Assembly: GCA_902518075.1 (NCBI GenBank)
Contig: CABYEX010000003.1
Span: forward strand, 1-64,000
Direction of reading: 5' to 3'
Length of the DNA: 64,000 nt
DNA from: Halieaceae bacterium
GTDB lineage: Bacteria; Pseudomonadota; Gammaproteobacteria; Pseudomonadales; Halieaceae
This document shows positions 16,872 to 24,683 of this stretch, piece after piece. The position numbers and the translations under genes are program-made. Every line of letters starts with the position of its first letter. The first letter of the stretch is position 1. The notes under the pieces were generated by a model. The model did no database searches. It saw only the letters and a program-made list of their open reading frames with translations, and was not told the origin of the DNA.

Positions 16872-17315
16872 TCACAATAGCTTATCAAACAGTAGGCCTT
16901 TAATTTCCCTCAGGTTTCTTGCGAATTTAAGAACTGCTTCACTGGGAATTTCTCTAATCACCTCCCCAGAGCGCTCATCAGCAATTTTCACAATGAACCT
17001 GTTGAGTTGGTCGTCTCGGGAAATGATTGCTTTGGTGGGAGATTTAGCCAAGGCATCGTTAAGGGTATCAATAGCCTCCCTGATGTCATCTACCACGCCA
17101 GAAATAGACTCTAACGTGTTGACTTTGCCTTGCTGAGCTTGCTCTGCAACCGAGGTAATACTCTCGCTCAGCTGTGAGTTGCCAACTCCCGGGTTGGCTG
17201 CCTCAGGGGCCGCGCTAGTTTCCGGCGCTTTGACGTCCCGCGGTTTTGCAACAGCAGGAGCAGTAACTTGAGCCGCCGTAACTGCCGCGTCTGTGCCTGT
17301 GGATGTTGAAGACAT
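16872..17315 (-). CDS. flaG: FlaG-family flagellar protein
   Basis: A 147-residue protein whose last 75 residues match FlaG: DQLNRFIVKIADERSGEVIR followed by EIPSEAVLKFARNLREIKG. The N-terminal half is an Ala/Pro/Thr-rich disordered region. FlaG is associated with filament length or assembly and usually lies between flagellin and fliD genes. Here it follows flagellin 2 on the same strand, separated by a 200-nt gap with a strong hairpin. GGAGGA precedes the ATG at good spacing. FliD itself is 27 kb away. Confidence 0.88.
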   Translation of the reverse strand: MSSTSTGTDAAVTAAQVTAPAVAKPRDVKAPETSAAPEAANPGVGNSQLSESITSVAEQAQQGKVNTLESISGVVDDIREAIDTLNDALAKSPTKAIISRDDQLNRFIVKIADERSGEVIREIPSEAVLKFARNLREIKGLLFDKLL

Positions 17316-17372
17316 GAGACACTTCCTCCGGCTTCAAGCCTCAACGGACCTGCTTTTTAAAAGTCCGCGCTT

Positions 17373-17393
17373 CCCTAAAGATTATCTTAAGGG
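17373..17393. repeat. Imperfect palindrome upstream of flaG
   Basis: CCCTAAAGAT-T-ATCTTAAGGG has 10-bp arms with one mismatch, about 60 nt upstream of flaG. It could be a regulator site or part of the leader; nothing proves either. Confidence 0.3.
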
Positions 17394-17417
17394 CATGTTT
17401 CTTTTCTAATGACGAAA

Positions 17418-17456
17418 CGCCACCACCTCCAGCAGTAGGGGCCGGAGGTGGTGGCG
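17418..17456 (-). terminator. Long hairpin after flagellin 2
   Basis: A 13-bp perfect stem (CGCCACCACCTCC with GGAGGTGGTGGCG) and a 13-nt loop, followed on the minus strand by only TTTCGTC. It probably ends or attenuates the flagellin 2 transcript before flaG. Confidence 0.65.
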
Positions 17457-17515
17457 ATGACTCTACCGTTAACCTGTAAGTCATGTCTTTTTTAGCTACT
17501 CACTGACAGCCTGAT

Positions 17516-18388
17516 TCACTGTAGCAAGGCTAAGACCGTAGCAGGCAAAGCGTTCGCCTGAGCAAGCATTGCTGTTCCGGCTTGCTGGATGATTTGCGTC
17601 CTGGCAAGCTCCGAGGTCGACTCTGCATAATCCGTATCGAGTATGCGGCTACGTGACGCTTCTGTATTAGTTTTGACATTAGTCAAGTTGTCGATGGCAT
17701 GCTCTAGTCGGTTTGTAATTGCACCAAACGTGGCGCGCTGCTTTGACACCCGCTCAATGGCCAAATCGGTTACCACCATTACCTTACTGGCGTTAGTGAT
17801 TCCCAAAGTAGTTGTGGCTGCACTTAAAGTAAGGGTGGCGGACGCGAGACTCTTGAAGGTGCCTGAAACGCCTGTTTGCAAGAAGTTGCCAAACGTCAAA
17901 GAGATAGTTTGTTTTGTACCTGCGCCAACCTGAAAAGCAACCTTAGAAACGGTGGCCGCACCACCGGCAGCGGCATTGAGCACGTTACGACCGTTGAATG
18001 TGGTGTTGTCAACAATTCGATCGATCTCGTCGACCAGAGTTTGGAACTCTGTATTCAAGGAAGATCTATCTGCTGAGGCCGTGGTGCCCGTTCCGGACTG
18101 GACTGCCAGCTCTCGAATGCGCTGGAGCATACTGCCAATTTCATCAAGCGCACCTTCGGCGACTTGGACCATACTTACGCCATCATTAGCGTTGCGAACA
18201 GCCTGATCCAAACCACGGATCTGTGATGTCATCCTGGCGCTGATTGCTAACCCAGAAGCATTATCAGCCGCCGAGTTGATCTTTCGACCGGTTGAGAGCT
18301 GCTGCATAGCAGCACTGAGCTCTCTGTCGTTTTTGGTTAAGGCTGCCTGTGCGATAGAAGCATTAACATTGGTATTTACTACGCTCAT
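17516..18388 (-). CDS. fliC: Flagellin 2 (left copy of a tandem duplication)
   Basis: A 290-residue flagellin identical in protein sequence to flagellin 3 except near the C-terminus (ANALPATVLALLQ instead of ANQLPQTVLALLQ). N-terminal VNTNVNASIAQAALTKNDRE and C-terminal TSELARTQIIQQAGTAMLAQ are typical D0/D1 segments, with a short Ser/Thr-rich middle. It has its own near-consensus sigma-28 promoter inside the duplicated block. Downstream are a long hairpin and flaG, so this copy retains a different 3' neighbourhood from flagellins 1 and 3. Confidence 0.96.
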   Translation of the reverse strand: MSVVNTNVNASIAQAALTKNDRELSAAMQQLSTGRKINSAADNASGLAISARMTSQIRGLDQAVRNANDGVSMVQVAEGALDEIGSMLQRIRELAVQSGTGTTASADRSSLNTEFQTLVDEIDRIVDNTTFNGRNVLNAAAGGAATVSKVAFQVGAGTKQTISLTFGNFLQTGVSGTFKSLASATLTLSAATTTLGITNASKVMVVTDLAIERVSKQRATFGAITNRLEHAIDNLTNVKTNTEASRSRILDTDYAESTSELARTQIIQQAGTAMLAQANALPATVLALLQ

Positions 18389-18541
18389 CTCTTTTACCCC
18401 CTTGCTGAGGATTAATCATTGGCACAGTAAATATCGGCTTGGCGAGGAAAAACTTTAGGGTTTTAAATTTTTTTTTCAGACCAACAGAGAGGTGTCCCTG
18501 GCGGGTGTTTTGTCAACAATGATTGGACTGGGATAAATCTT
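17552..18541. repeat. Tandem duplication, left unit (about 990 bp)
   Basis: Matches 18640-19629 at a fixed offset of 1088 bp. The unit spans most of a flagellin gene, its leader and its sigma-28 promoter. I see one base difference by eye (17846 G versus 18934 A, synonymous). Confidence 0.93.
18431..18457 (-). promoter_or_regulatory. Sigma-28 promoter of flagellin 2
   Basis: On the minus strand TAAAGTTT, 11 nt, GCCGATAT: one mismatch from the flagellar sigma-28 consensus. A nine-base T run on the plus strand (18468-18476) sits upstream and could act as an UP element. Confidence 0.88.
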
Positions 18542-18547
18542 GGAAAC

Positions 18548-18574
18548 AAAAAAAGCCGCACTTGAGAGTGCGGC
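18548..18574 (-). terminator. Rho-independent terminator after flagellin 3
   Basis: On the minus strand GCCGCACT-CTCA-AGTGCGGC followed by seven T; the stem is the same as that after flagellin 1. Confidence 0.9.
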
Positions 18575-18603
18575 CTTCCAAATTGACGATCTGAGCTGCA
18601 AAT

Positions 18604-19476
18604 TTACTGAAGCAACGCAAGCACCGTTTGTGGCAGCTGGTTCGCCTGAGCAAGCATTGCTGTTCCGGCTTGCTGGATGATTTGCGTCCTGGCAAGCTCC
18701 GAGGTCGACTCTGCATAATCCGTATCGAGTATGCGGCTACGTGACGCTTCTGTATTAGTTTTGACATTAGTCAAGTTGTCGATGGCATGCTCTAGTCGGT
18801 TTGTAATTGCACCAAACGTGGCGCGCTGCTTTGACACCCGCTCAATGGCCAAATCGGTTACCACCATTACCTTACTGGCGTTAGTGATTCCCAAAGTAGT
18901 TGTGGCTGCACTTAAAGTAAGGGTGGCGGACGCAAGACTCTTGAAGGTGCCTGAAACGCCTGTTTGCAAGAAGTTGCCAAACGTCAAAGAGATAGTTTGT
19001 TTTGTACCTGCGCCAACCTGAAAAGCAACCTTAGAAACGGTGGCCGCACCACCGGCAGCGGCATTGAGCACGTTACGACCGTTGAATGTGGTGTTGTCAA
19101 CAATTCGATCGATCTCGTCGACCAGAGTTTGGAACTCTGTATTCAAGGAAGATCTATCTGCTGAGGCCGTGGTGCCCGTTCCGGACTGGACTGCCAGCTC
19201 TCGAATGCGCTGGAGCATACTGCCAATTTCATCAAGCGCACCTTCGGCGACTTGGACCATACTTACGCCATCATTAGCGTTGCGAACAGCCTGATCCAAA
19301 CCACGGATCTGTGATGTCATCCTGGCGCTGATTGCTAACCCAGAAGCATTATCAGCCGCCGAGTTGATCTTTCGACCGGTTGAGAGCTGCTGCATAGCAG
19401 CACTGAGCTCTCTGTCGTTTTTGGTTAAGGCTGCCTGTGCGATAGAAGCATTAACATTGGTATTTACTACGCTCAT
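18604..19476 (-). CDS. fliC: Flagellin 3 (right copy of a tandem duplication)
   Basis: A 290-residue flagellin, the near-identical neighbour of flagellin 2. Its last codons, its 3' untranslated region and its terminator stem resemble those of flagellin 1 rather than those of flagellin 2, so the three genes appear mosaic. The sigma-28 promoter at 19519-19545 lies in the duplicated block. It is monocistronic by layout. Two adjacent identical genes would double expression of one subunit and provide a substrate for recombination. Confidence 0.96.
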   Translation of the reverse strand: MSVVNTNVNASIAQAALTKNDRELSAAMQQLSTGRKINSAADNASGLAISARMTSQIRGLDQAVRNANDGVSMVQVAEGALDEIGSMLQRIRELAVQSGTGTTASADRSSLNTEFQTLVDEIDRIVDNTTFNGRNVLNAAAGGAATVSKVAFQVGAGTKQTISLTFGNFLQTGVSGTFKSLASATLTLSAATTTLGITNASKVMVVTDLAIERVSKQRATFGAITNRLEHAIDNLTNVKTNTEASRSRILDTDYAESTSELARTQIIQQAGTAMLAQANQLPQTVLALLQ

Positions 19477-19629
19477 CTCTTTTACCCCCTTGCTGAGGAT
19501 TAATCATTGGCACAGTAAATATCGGCTTGGCGAGGAAAAACTTTAGGGTTTTAAATTTTTTTTTCAGACCAACAGAGAGGTGTCCCTGGCGGGTGTTTTG
19601 TCAACAATGATTGGACTGGGATAAATCTT
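18640..19629. repeat. Tandem duplication, right unit (about 990 bp)
   Basis: Second unit of the flagellin duplication (see 17552-18541). The match ends exactly after the shared ATAAATCTT; the flanks on both sides are unrelated to those of the left unit. Confidence 0.93.
19519..19545 (-). promoter_or_regulatory. Sigma-28 promoter of flagellin 3
   Basis: Identical to the site upstream of flagellin 2: TAAAGTTT-N11-GCCGATAT on the minus strand. Confidence 0.88.
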
Positions 19630-19653
19630 AGCGGAAGAACCAATTTTATAATT

Positions 19654-20790
19654 TTAGGGGTTCAAAAAAATCTCTTGGCCTCGCAACACTGCCAACGTGA
19701 AGCGATCTCCATGCGTAATTCTAATGTTACTTACAATTTCATCAGAAAATCCAGCTGCCATCACTAAAATCGCCTCAGGAGGGTTACGATCTAATATCTC
19801 TGGGCCAAAAACCATTAGATGCGTCGCTGGGGTCATTCGGTTTTGCTTAAAGGTCGCAGAGTCAATCACATATGGAACTTTATCGCCTAATTTGCAAGCT
19901 GCCATAACCGCAAGGGCCTGATGCCCGGCGCCCCAGATTGCTACTGATTTTGGGCTAAAGCCTTGAAGAAAGTTTTCGATTGACCTCGATAAATTTTCAC
20001 GTGCAAATTCAAACTTCGAAGTTTGAAACTTCTCTCGCTTTCTTATCTTTGCGGAGAGAATGTAATCTCCCCAGATGGGGTTAATCTCCAGTACTTCCAA
20101 GCCACCTCTAGAAAGAATTTGAAAAAAAGTGTCGGTCGTAAAATACAGAAGGTGATCACTGCAAAACTCAGTGAACATGGCCTGCTGCTGGATCATCTCA
20201 AAATTGGGAACTTCGATTAACCCTACCCCTTGCTCATCAAGCTTACTGGCAATCGCGGTTAGAACACTGATCGGTTGGGGCAAGTGCTCTAAAAAATTAA
20301 ACATAAAACAGGCGGCATAATTGCCTGAGAGCCCTGGCACATCATCGCCATTTATAAAGCCATGAGAGACGTTTAACCCGCGAGCCTGGCAGGCCGCAAC
20401 AGATTTGTGGGAGTACTCTAACCCTTGCATCTTAAGACCCTGCCTCTCAAGCAAAGTCAAATACTCGCCCTCACCGCAACCTATCTCGATCGCAGTTTTT
20501 CCTAGAAGATCAAATTCATCGATAAAATCACGAAATTGTGATGCTCTGTATTTTGACATTTCCTCAGAAAAAGCAGTGGCTCGAATAACCTCTCTGAAAT
20601 ACGCAACGGGATCATTCTTAAGCTGCACTAGACCGCAAGCTTGACACTGGAAAATTTCTAAACTCAGTTGGCTGTCAACGCCCGCTGAGTCGGGTAGAAA
20701 AAAACCCTGAGCTGATCTTGGCATATCCTCCAAAATCCAATCCACATCTTGTACCTCCATCGAACACAGCCTGCACTTGACTGACGTCAT
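19654..20790 (-). CDS. SAM-dependent C-methyltransferase with Zn-binding N-terminus
   Basis: A 378-residue three-part enzyme. Residues about 5-60 hold two Cys pairs (CRLC and CQAC) as in the zinc-binding N-terminal domain of sugar C-methyltransferases. Residues about 95-200 are a class I methyltransferase (TAIEIGCGEGEYLTLLE, then NFLEHLPQP). Residues about 280-378 are a Rossmann-like C-terminal domain (SVAIWGAGHQALAVMAACK ... VIDSATFKQNRMTP). This build is known for enzymes acting on keto-deoxysugar nucleotides (TylC3/NovU-like). It is the last gene of the CDP-sugar operon and overlaps the Nudix gene as ATGA. Likely substrate is the CDP-keto-dideoxysugar made upstream, by inference. Confidence 0.85.
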   Translation of the reverse strand: MTSVKCRLCSMEVQDVDWILEDMPRSAQGFFLPDSAGVDSQLSLEIFQCQACGLVQLKNDPVAYFREVIRATAFSEEMSKYRASQFRDFIDEFDLLGKTAIEIGCGEGEYLTLLERQGLKMQGLEYSHKSVAACQARGLNVSHGFINGDDVPGLSGNYAACFMFNFLEHLPQPISVLTAIASKLDEQGVGLIEVPNFEMIQQQAMFTEFCSDHLLYFTTDTFFQILSRGGLEVLEINPIWGDYILSAKIRKREKFQTSKFEFARENLSRSIENFLQGFSPKSVAIWGAGHQALAVMAACKLGDKVPYVIDSATFKQNRMTPATHLMVFGPEILDRNPPEAILVMAAGFSDEIVSNIRITHGDRFTLAVLRGQEIFLNP

Positions 20791-21335
20791 TCTTCATTCT
20801 CTGGCTGTATGCCAATAAAAGGTGCATAGACAGCGTGCTGATGAATCAGGTTGTCAGGGCATTTGGAGAACCATGCCCACTGCCCGTGTTTTGGATCCTG
20901 ATCATTTGAGCGCAAATTTTCTGTAGGGTAGCCGCGAATTGAGCATCGATATAAAAGAGATATGAAGTGCCCTCGAATCCCTCGCGATGGGTGCATTATT
21001 TCCGCGACAAAGAATGGGCTATTCTCACAGGACACACTTGCCCCAAGCTCTTCGTCAGCTACTTTTGATATCCGATCTCTCGCTTTTTCTTTAAAACGAA
21101 TAATCCCTCCGGGTATATGCCATCCTGGCCCATAAAGCTCGTCAGCCCTCCAGGTAAGGAGGGTTTGGCCTGCACTGTTGTGAATAAGTAAATCAACGTT
21201 TACTAGTGGGGTCAGTTCACTAATCAATAAGAAAACGTCTTCAGGCAAACCGTGCCGCGCGTCGCCAACCAGCAGCTTTAGTTGATCAACAAGTTGTTTT
21301 ATCAATTCTGATCGATTCTCGTCATGATTTCGCAC
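20787..21335 (-). CDS. Nudix hydrolase of the GDP-mannose mannosyl hydrolase (Gmm) type
   Basis: A 182-residue protein with the Gmm-like start LPEDVFLLISELTPLVNVDL and a deviant Nudix box, GGIIRFKEKARDRISKVADE followed by ELGA, in which the usual RE pair is KV, as seen in the Gmm/WcaH branch (RL). Gmm enzymes release the sugar from a nucleotide sugar by attack at carbon rather than phosphorus. In this operon the nucleotide sugars are CDP-linked, so its substrate may be a CDP-sugar. GTG 21335 overlaps the end of the ThDP gene by 14 nt, showing coupling. Confidence 0.78.
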   Translation of the reverse strand: MRNHDENRSELIKQLVDQLKLLVGDARHGLPEDVFLLISELTPLVNVDLLIHNSAGQTLLTWRADELYGPGWHIPGGIIRFKEKARDRISKVADEELGASVSCENSPFFVAEIMHPSRGIRGHFISLLYRCSIRGYPTENLRSNDQDPKHGQWAWFSKCPDNLIHQHAVYAPFIGIQPENEE

Positions 21336-23139
21336 GCGCTCGATAAGACTCCTCCGCTAAGTCAATAATCATCTCTGATTTCAGTTGACTCAGCGTCAAC
21401 ATAGGGCTCATATCTTCTAGTGGCATCGATAGGATCGACCCATTCTCGGAAGTAACCGTGGCGCATTTTGGTTCTAGGACTTCGTCACTAATCAGTCGGA
21501 CATCTATAATATTCGGGCGCGGAAGTCGCAGTGCGTTAGTTAAGTTCTCACTCAAATTTTCGCAGCCATTTATTAGAAGGTATGGAAGGTCATAAGTAGA
21601 GGCAACACTGCTAAGACTTGGCAGCTGAACGCCGGAATCGGGACCACTAGCCAAATAACGACCACTAAAATGATGTCGTTGTGTGTTGCGAATAGATGCG
21701 TATCCATTGTTATTCATGATCAAAATGCAAATTGGCAAGCCGTAAAACTTAAGTGTGGCCAATTCCTGAATATTAAGTTGAAAGCTGCCATCAGATTCTA
21801 ACAAGACCATCGGGGTGGCGTTATTTCCTAGGCAAGAGCCTATAGCCGCCGGCAAACCATAACCCATTGCCCCAAGGCCGGAGGTGAGAAAAGTTCGTTG
21901 GCCACGTTTATTTCTAAAGCCTGCGAAAAAAAACTCCACAGCTAATCCCGAGCTACCAACGGAAATAAGTGTATTTTCTGGAATTACGGTAGAGAGTGCG
22001 TCGACAAACTGGCCGTGGCCAATCGGCCCAATTCTTGGGAATGGATGCCCCTCGTGCTGTGGGTAACGCCGCTTCCAATCCGCACACTTGCGATTCCACG
22101 AAGGATTGCGGGTTGCAGCAACATGGGTTAGAAGTTGGTCAATAAACCTCTTCGCGTCCATCAATATCGGAAAATCAATTTCCATTTCCGTTTTGTCGGC
22201 TAACTCGCCAGCGTCAATATCCACCACAATTTTTCGCGCTGCTCTGGCAAACCCCTTAGGGTTATATGCTGTGACAATGTTGTCGATCCGCGCCCCAATA
22301 GCGATTAGCAGATCGCTGTTCTGCACCACAAAGTTGGGCGCCCGTGCGGCCACTACACCCGGTCGACCAATATTCAGTGGGTTATCAAAGGGAAGTAAAT
22401 CCAAAGCATTCCAGGTTAAGAGAACGGGAATATCCAATTTCTCCACCAATAACCTGAAACTCGCCTCTGCATGAGCCAACCGTACCCCATGCCCAGCCAA
22501 AATCACCGGCCGCTCTGCCTGCGAAATAAGGGCGCATATTTCAGTAAAGTCTGGAATTATCTGGGAAGTTGCCTCCGACGGGCACCAAGCCTTTAACCAC
22601 TCCTGCTTAAAAGGCGCAGCTTGCACATCCAAGGGAATGTCAATCCACACGGGGCCTGAGCGATCCTGCCTCATATGATATAACGCTTGATCAAGGCAAC
22701 GGACGACGTCGGCAGCGTCGTCCACGGTTATCGCATACTTTGTTATCGGTTTTACGATACTTTCAATATCGACTTCTTGGACGCCACCCTGCCGGACAGG
22801 TCGCCCACAGATCCGATCAGATTTCTTAGCTTGCCCTGATAAGATTAGCATCGGGACTGAATCTATCCACGCACCGGCAACCGGGGTGATTATATTTGTC
22901 GAGCCGGGCCCAGTAGTAACCATGGCAACGCCAAAACCAGGATTATTGGCCGCCCCTGTCCTACCGTATGCTTCAGCTGCTATGCCACAAGCTTGCTCAT
23001 GATGGCATGCAATACCCTCAAGCTCTGGATGCTTCGCGACGGCATCATTGAGATACATCGCCCCGCCTCCGGGAAGCAAAAATATATGTTCGACTCCGAT
23101 TTTTGACAGCCTATCGACTATCCAATCCGCCACTCTCAC
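21322..23139 (-). CDS. Thiamine diphosphate-dependent enzyme (acetolactate synthase-like; YerE-type candidate)
   Basis: A 605-residue ThDP enzyme with the catalytic Glu in HHEQACGIAAEAYGR (about residues 43-57), a central domain (about 190-330), and a C-terminal ThDP/Mg site (LGAMGYGLPAAIGSCLG; SDGSFQLNIQELATL ... NNNGYASI). The usual GDG is SDG. Sequence style is acetohydroxyacid synthase, but the operon makes a CDP-4-keto-dideoxyhexose. By analogy with YerE of yersiniose synthesis, which transfers a two-carbon unit from pyruvate to that ketosugar, a branching role is attractive. GTG 23139 has a GAGG Shine-Dalgarno. An ordinary acetolactate role is less likely here. Confidence 0.82.
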   Translation of the reverse strand: MRVADWIVDRLSKIGVEHIFLLPGGGAMYLNDAVAKHPELEGIACHHEQACGIAAEAYGRTGAANNPGFGVAMVTTGPGSTNIITPVAGAWIDSVPMLILSGQAKKSDRICGRPVRQGGVQEVDIESIVKPITKYAITVDDAADVVRCLDQALYHMRQDRSGPVWIDIPLDVQAAPFKQEWLKAWCPSEATSQIIPDFTEICALISQAERPVILAGHGVRLAHAEASFRLLVEKLDIPVLLTWNALDLLPFDNPLNIGRPGVVAARAPNFVVQNSDLLIAIGARIDNIVTAYNPKGFARAARKIVVDIDAGELADKTEMEIDFPILMDAKRFIDQLLTHVAATRNPSWNRKCADWKRRYPQHEGHPFPRIGPIGHGQFVDALSTVIPENTLISVGSSGLAVEFFFAGFRNKRGQRTFLTSGLGAMGYGLPAAIGSCLGNNATPMVLLESDGSFQLNIQELATLKFYGLPICILIMNNNGYASIRNTQRHHFSGRYLASGPDSGVQLPSLSSVASTYDLPYLLINGCENLSENLTNALRLPRPNIIDVRLISDEVLEPKCATVTSENGSILSMPLEDMSPMLTLSQLKSEMIIDLAEESYRARAKS

Positions 23140-23160
23140 GTGCGTGCCTCTTCAAAACAG

Positions 23161-24669
23161 CTAATCCATCCAATATGTCAGCAGCGTTTTGCGGTTACTA
23201 TTTTTATTTATCAGATCGTCCGTGTAATACGAGTCATGCTGATAATGCGTTGAGGAGATCTCTTCAATCACCGCACCAGTTTGGCTCTTGAAGCTATGGC
23301 GCACTTCCGGCTCAATGTTAATAATGTCGCCAGGGCCATGGGTAGACATGACACCGTCCAGTGACATCTCTACCTCCCCAAACAAAATGTGGAATGTCTC
23401 CTCCTTCTTTTTATGGAACTGCTCTGGATGTACCTGATTTGGAAAGCTAACGAGAATTTTCTTGCAATACCCTCTATTGACCACGGTAATTAAAGTCAAA
23501 CCAAACGCTTCAAACTGCTCCATACCATAATGATGAGAGAATTCTAATTCGACGCCACCGGGAATTACGATTTGACTTTCCTTGATTATGGCTTTCACCT
23601 TATTTGCTGCACTCAACACGAGAGCTCTAGAATCCTGCCGATCAGCCAAACTACGTAGGACGCCGCCGTCTTTTTCTATATTTTTTAAAGCAATAAAAGA
23701 GGAGTATTTAGACCACTCGTTTGCTGTGAACTGATTAGGTTCGGCAGGGAATGCAAAGTAGACGTCCTCTCGAGTTATGACACTGCCCGCTTCAATATCG
23801 CGTTTGACAAAAATCCCTCTGCGCAAATCAGTTAGGCTTTTACTCTCCAAGCTATTGCTTTTGGGACGATGAGTGGCGGGGCCATTAATTTCCATGGCCT
23901 GCTGGGCAGCATCAAGCCATTTTCTAGCCTGATCTGGTGTCATGGAGTAGTCATTTAAGGGGTAAGAATCGGTTCTGAGCCCGACGTGCTTCTCAAATAT
24001 CTGGCCACCTTTGGCTATAGCCAACTGGATGGCGACCGTATTGTCAGGATGCTCGTGGCTGGAAAAACCAATCATCACTCCAGGATACCGATCACGAAGA
24101 TACGCGATCTGGCCAACCTGCAAATTGTGATCTGGGGTAGGGTACTGACCAACGCAATGTAGAATCGCAAACTCTTTTTCGCGGTGTTTTAAGAAAGCTA
24201 CTACACGGTCTATATCGTCAACTTCTGCTCCAGCCGTAGACGCCACGATCGGCTTATCCAATTTTGCTATCTCTTCGAGTAACGGCCAGTCGGTGAACGA
24301 ACAACTTGCTACCTTTACTACGTCAAGATTTTGCCTCGCTATCTTCTCTACCGATACTTCGTCAAATGGAGTGGCCGCCGTCAAAAATCCGCTTTCACGA
24401 ATTTTATTAATTAAAGATTCAAAGTCCGCAGCAGAGAGTGCAGTCTCCTCGAATCGTTTCACATATTTTATGTCGCTACTGCCTTTCTTATCCTTGTGAA
24501 TAAAAGTGCGCAAATCTCGATACTGTAATTTAAAAGCGAAAGTGAACTGAGGGTACTCTTGCTTTAGCACCCCAAACTCCTCGATAACGCTCAAGCCATG
24601 AGAGACATCACCCATGTGATTATTGGCCAGCTCAAAAATAAATATAGGTCGAGGTAGTTCAGTCGCCAT
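23161..24669 (-). CDS. NeuB-family synthase fused to a C-terminal cupin domain
   Basis: About 502 residues from ATG 24669 (a GTG at 24681 is also possible). Residues about 10-260 follow the sialic acid synthase TIM barrel (FIFELANNHMGDVSHGL; FAFKLQYRD; FEKHVGLR), about 270-350 a SAF/antifreeze-like segment (SLTDLRRGIFVKRDIEAGSV), and the last 130 a cupin (FPNQVHPEQFHKKKEETFHI; HGPGDIINIEPEVRHSF) with metal-binding His/Glu. NeuB enzymes condense PEP with a 2-acetamido sugar; the added cupin suggests isomerisation of the substrate or metal-linked control. It is inside the rfbFGH operon and has no CMP-synthetase beside it. Confidence 0.82.
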   Translation of the reverse strand: MATELPRPIFIFELANNHMGDVSHGLSVIEEFGVLKQEYPQFTFAFKLQYRDLRTFIHKDKKGSSDIKYVKRFEETALSAADFESLINKIRESGFLTAATPFDEVSVEKIARQNLDVVKVASCSFTDWPLLEEIAKLDKPIVASTAGAEVDDIDRVVAFLKHREKEFAILHCVGQYPTPDHNLQVGQIAYLRDRYPGVMIGFSSHEHPDNTVAIQLAIAKGGQIFEKHVGLRTDSYPLNDYSMTPDQARKWLDAAQQAMEINGPATHRPKSNSLESKSLTDLRRGIFVKRDIEAGSVITREDVYFAFPAEPNQFTANEWSKYSSFIALKNIEKDGGVLRSLADRQDSRALVLSAANKVKAIIKESQIVIPGGVELEFSHHYGMEQFEAFGLTLITVVNRGYCKKILVSFPNQVHPEQFHKKKEETFHILFGEVEMSLDGVMSTHGPGDIINIEPEVRHSFKSQTGAVIEEISSTHYQHDSYYTDDLINKNSNRKTLLTYWMD

Positions 24670-24683
24670 GAGTGAGTGCACCC

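Noticed and set aside
17643..19546. Repeated small plus-strand frames (96, 66, 84, 63 and 60 codons) in both flagellin copies
   Set aside because: They are identical shadows created by the tandem duplication of a coding gene on the other strand.
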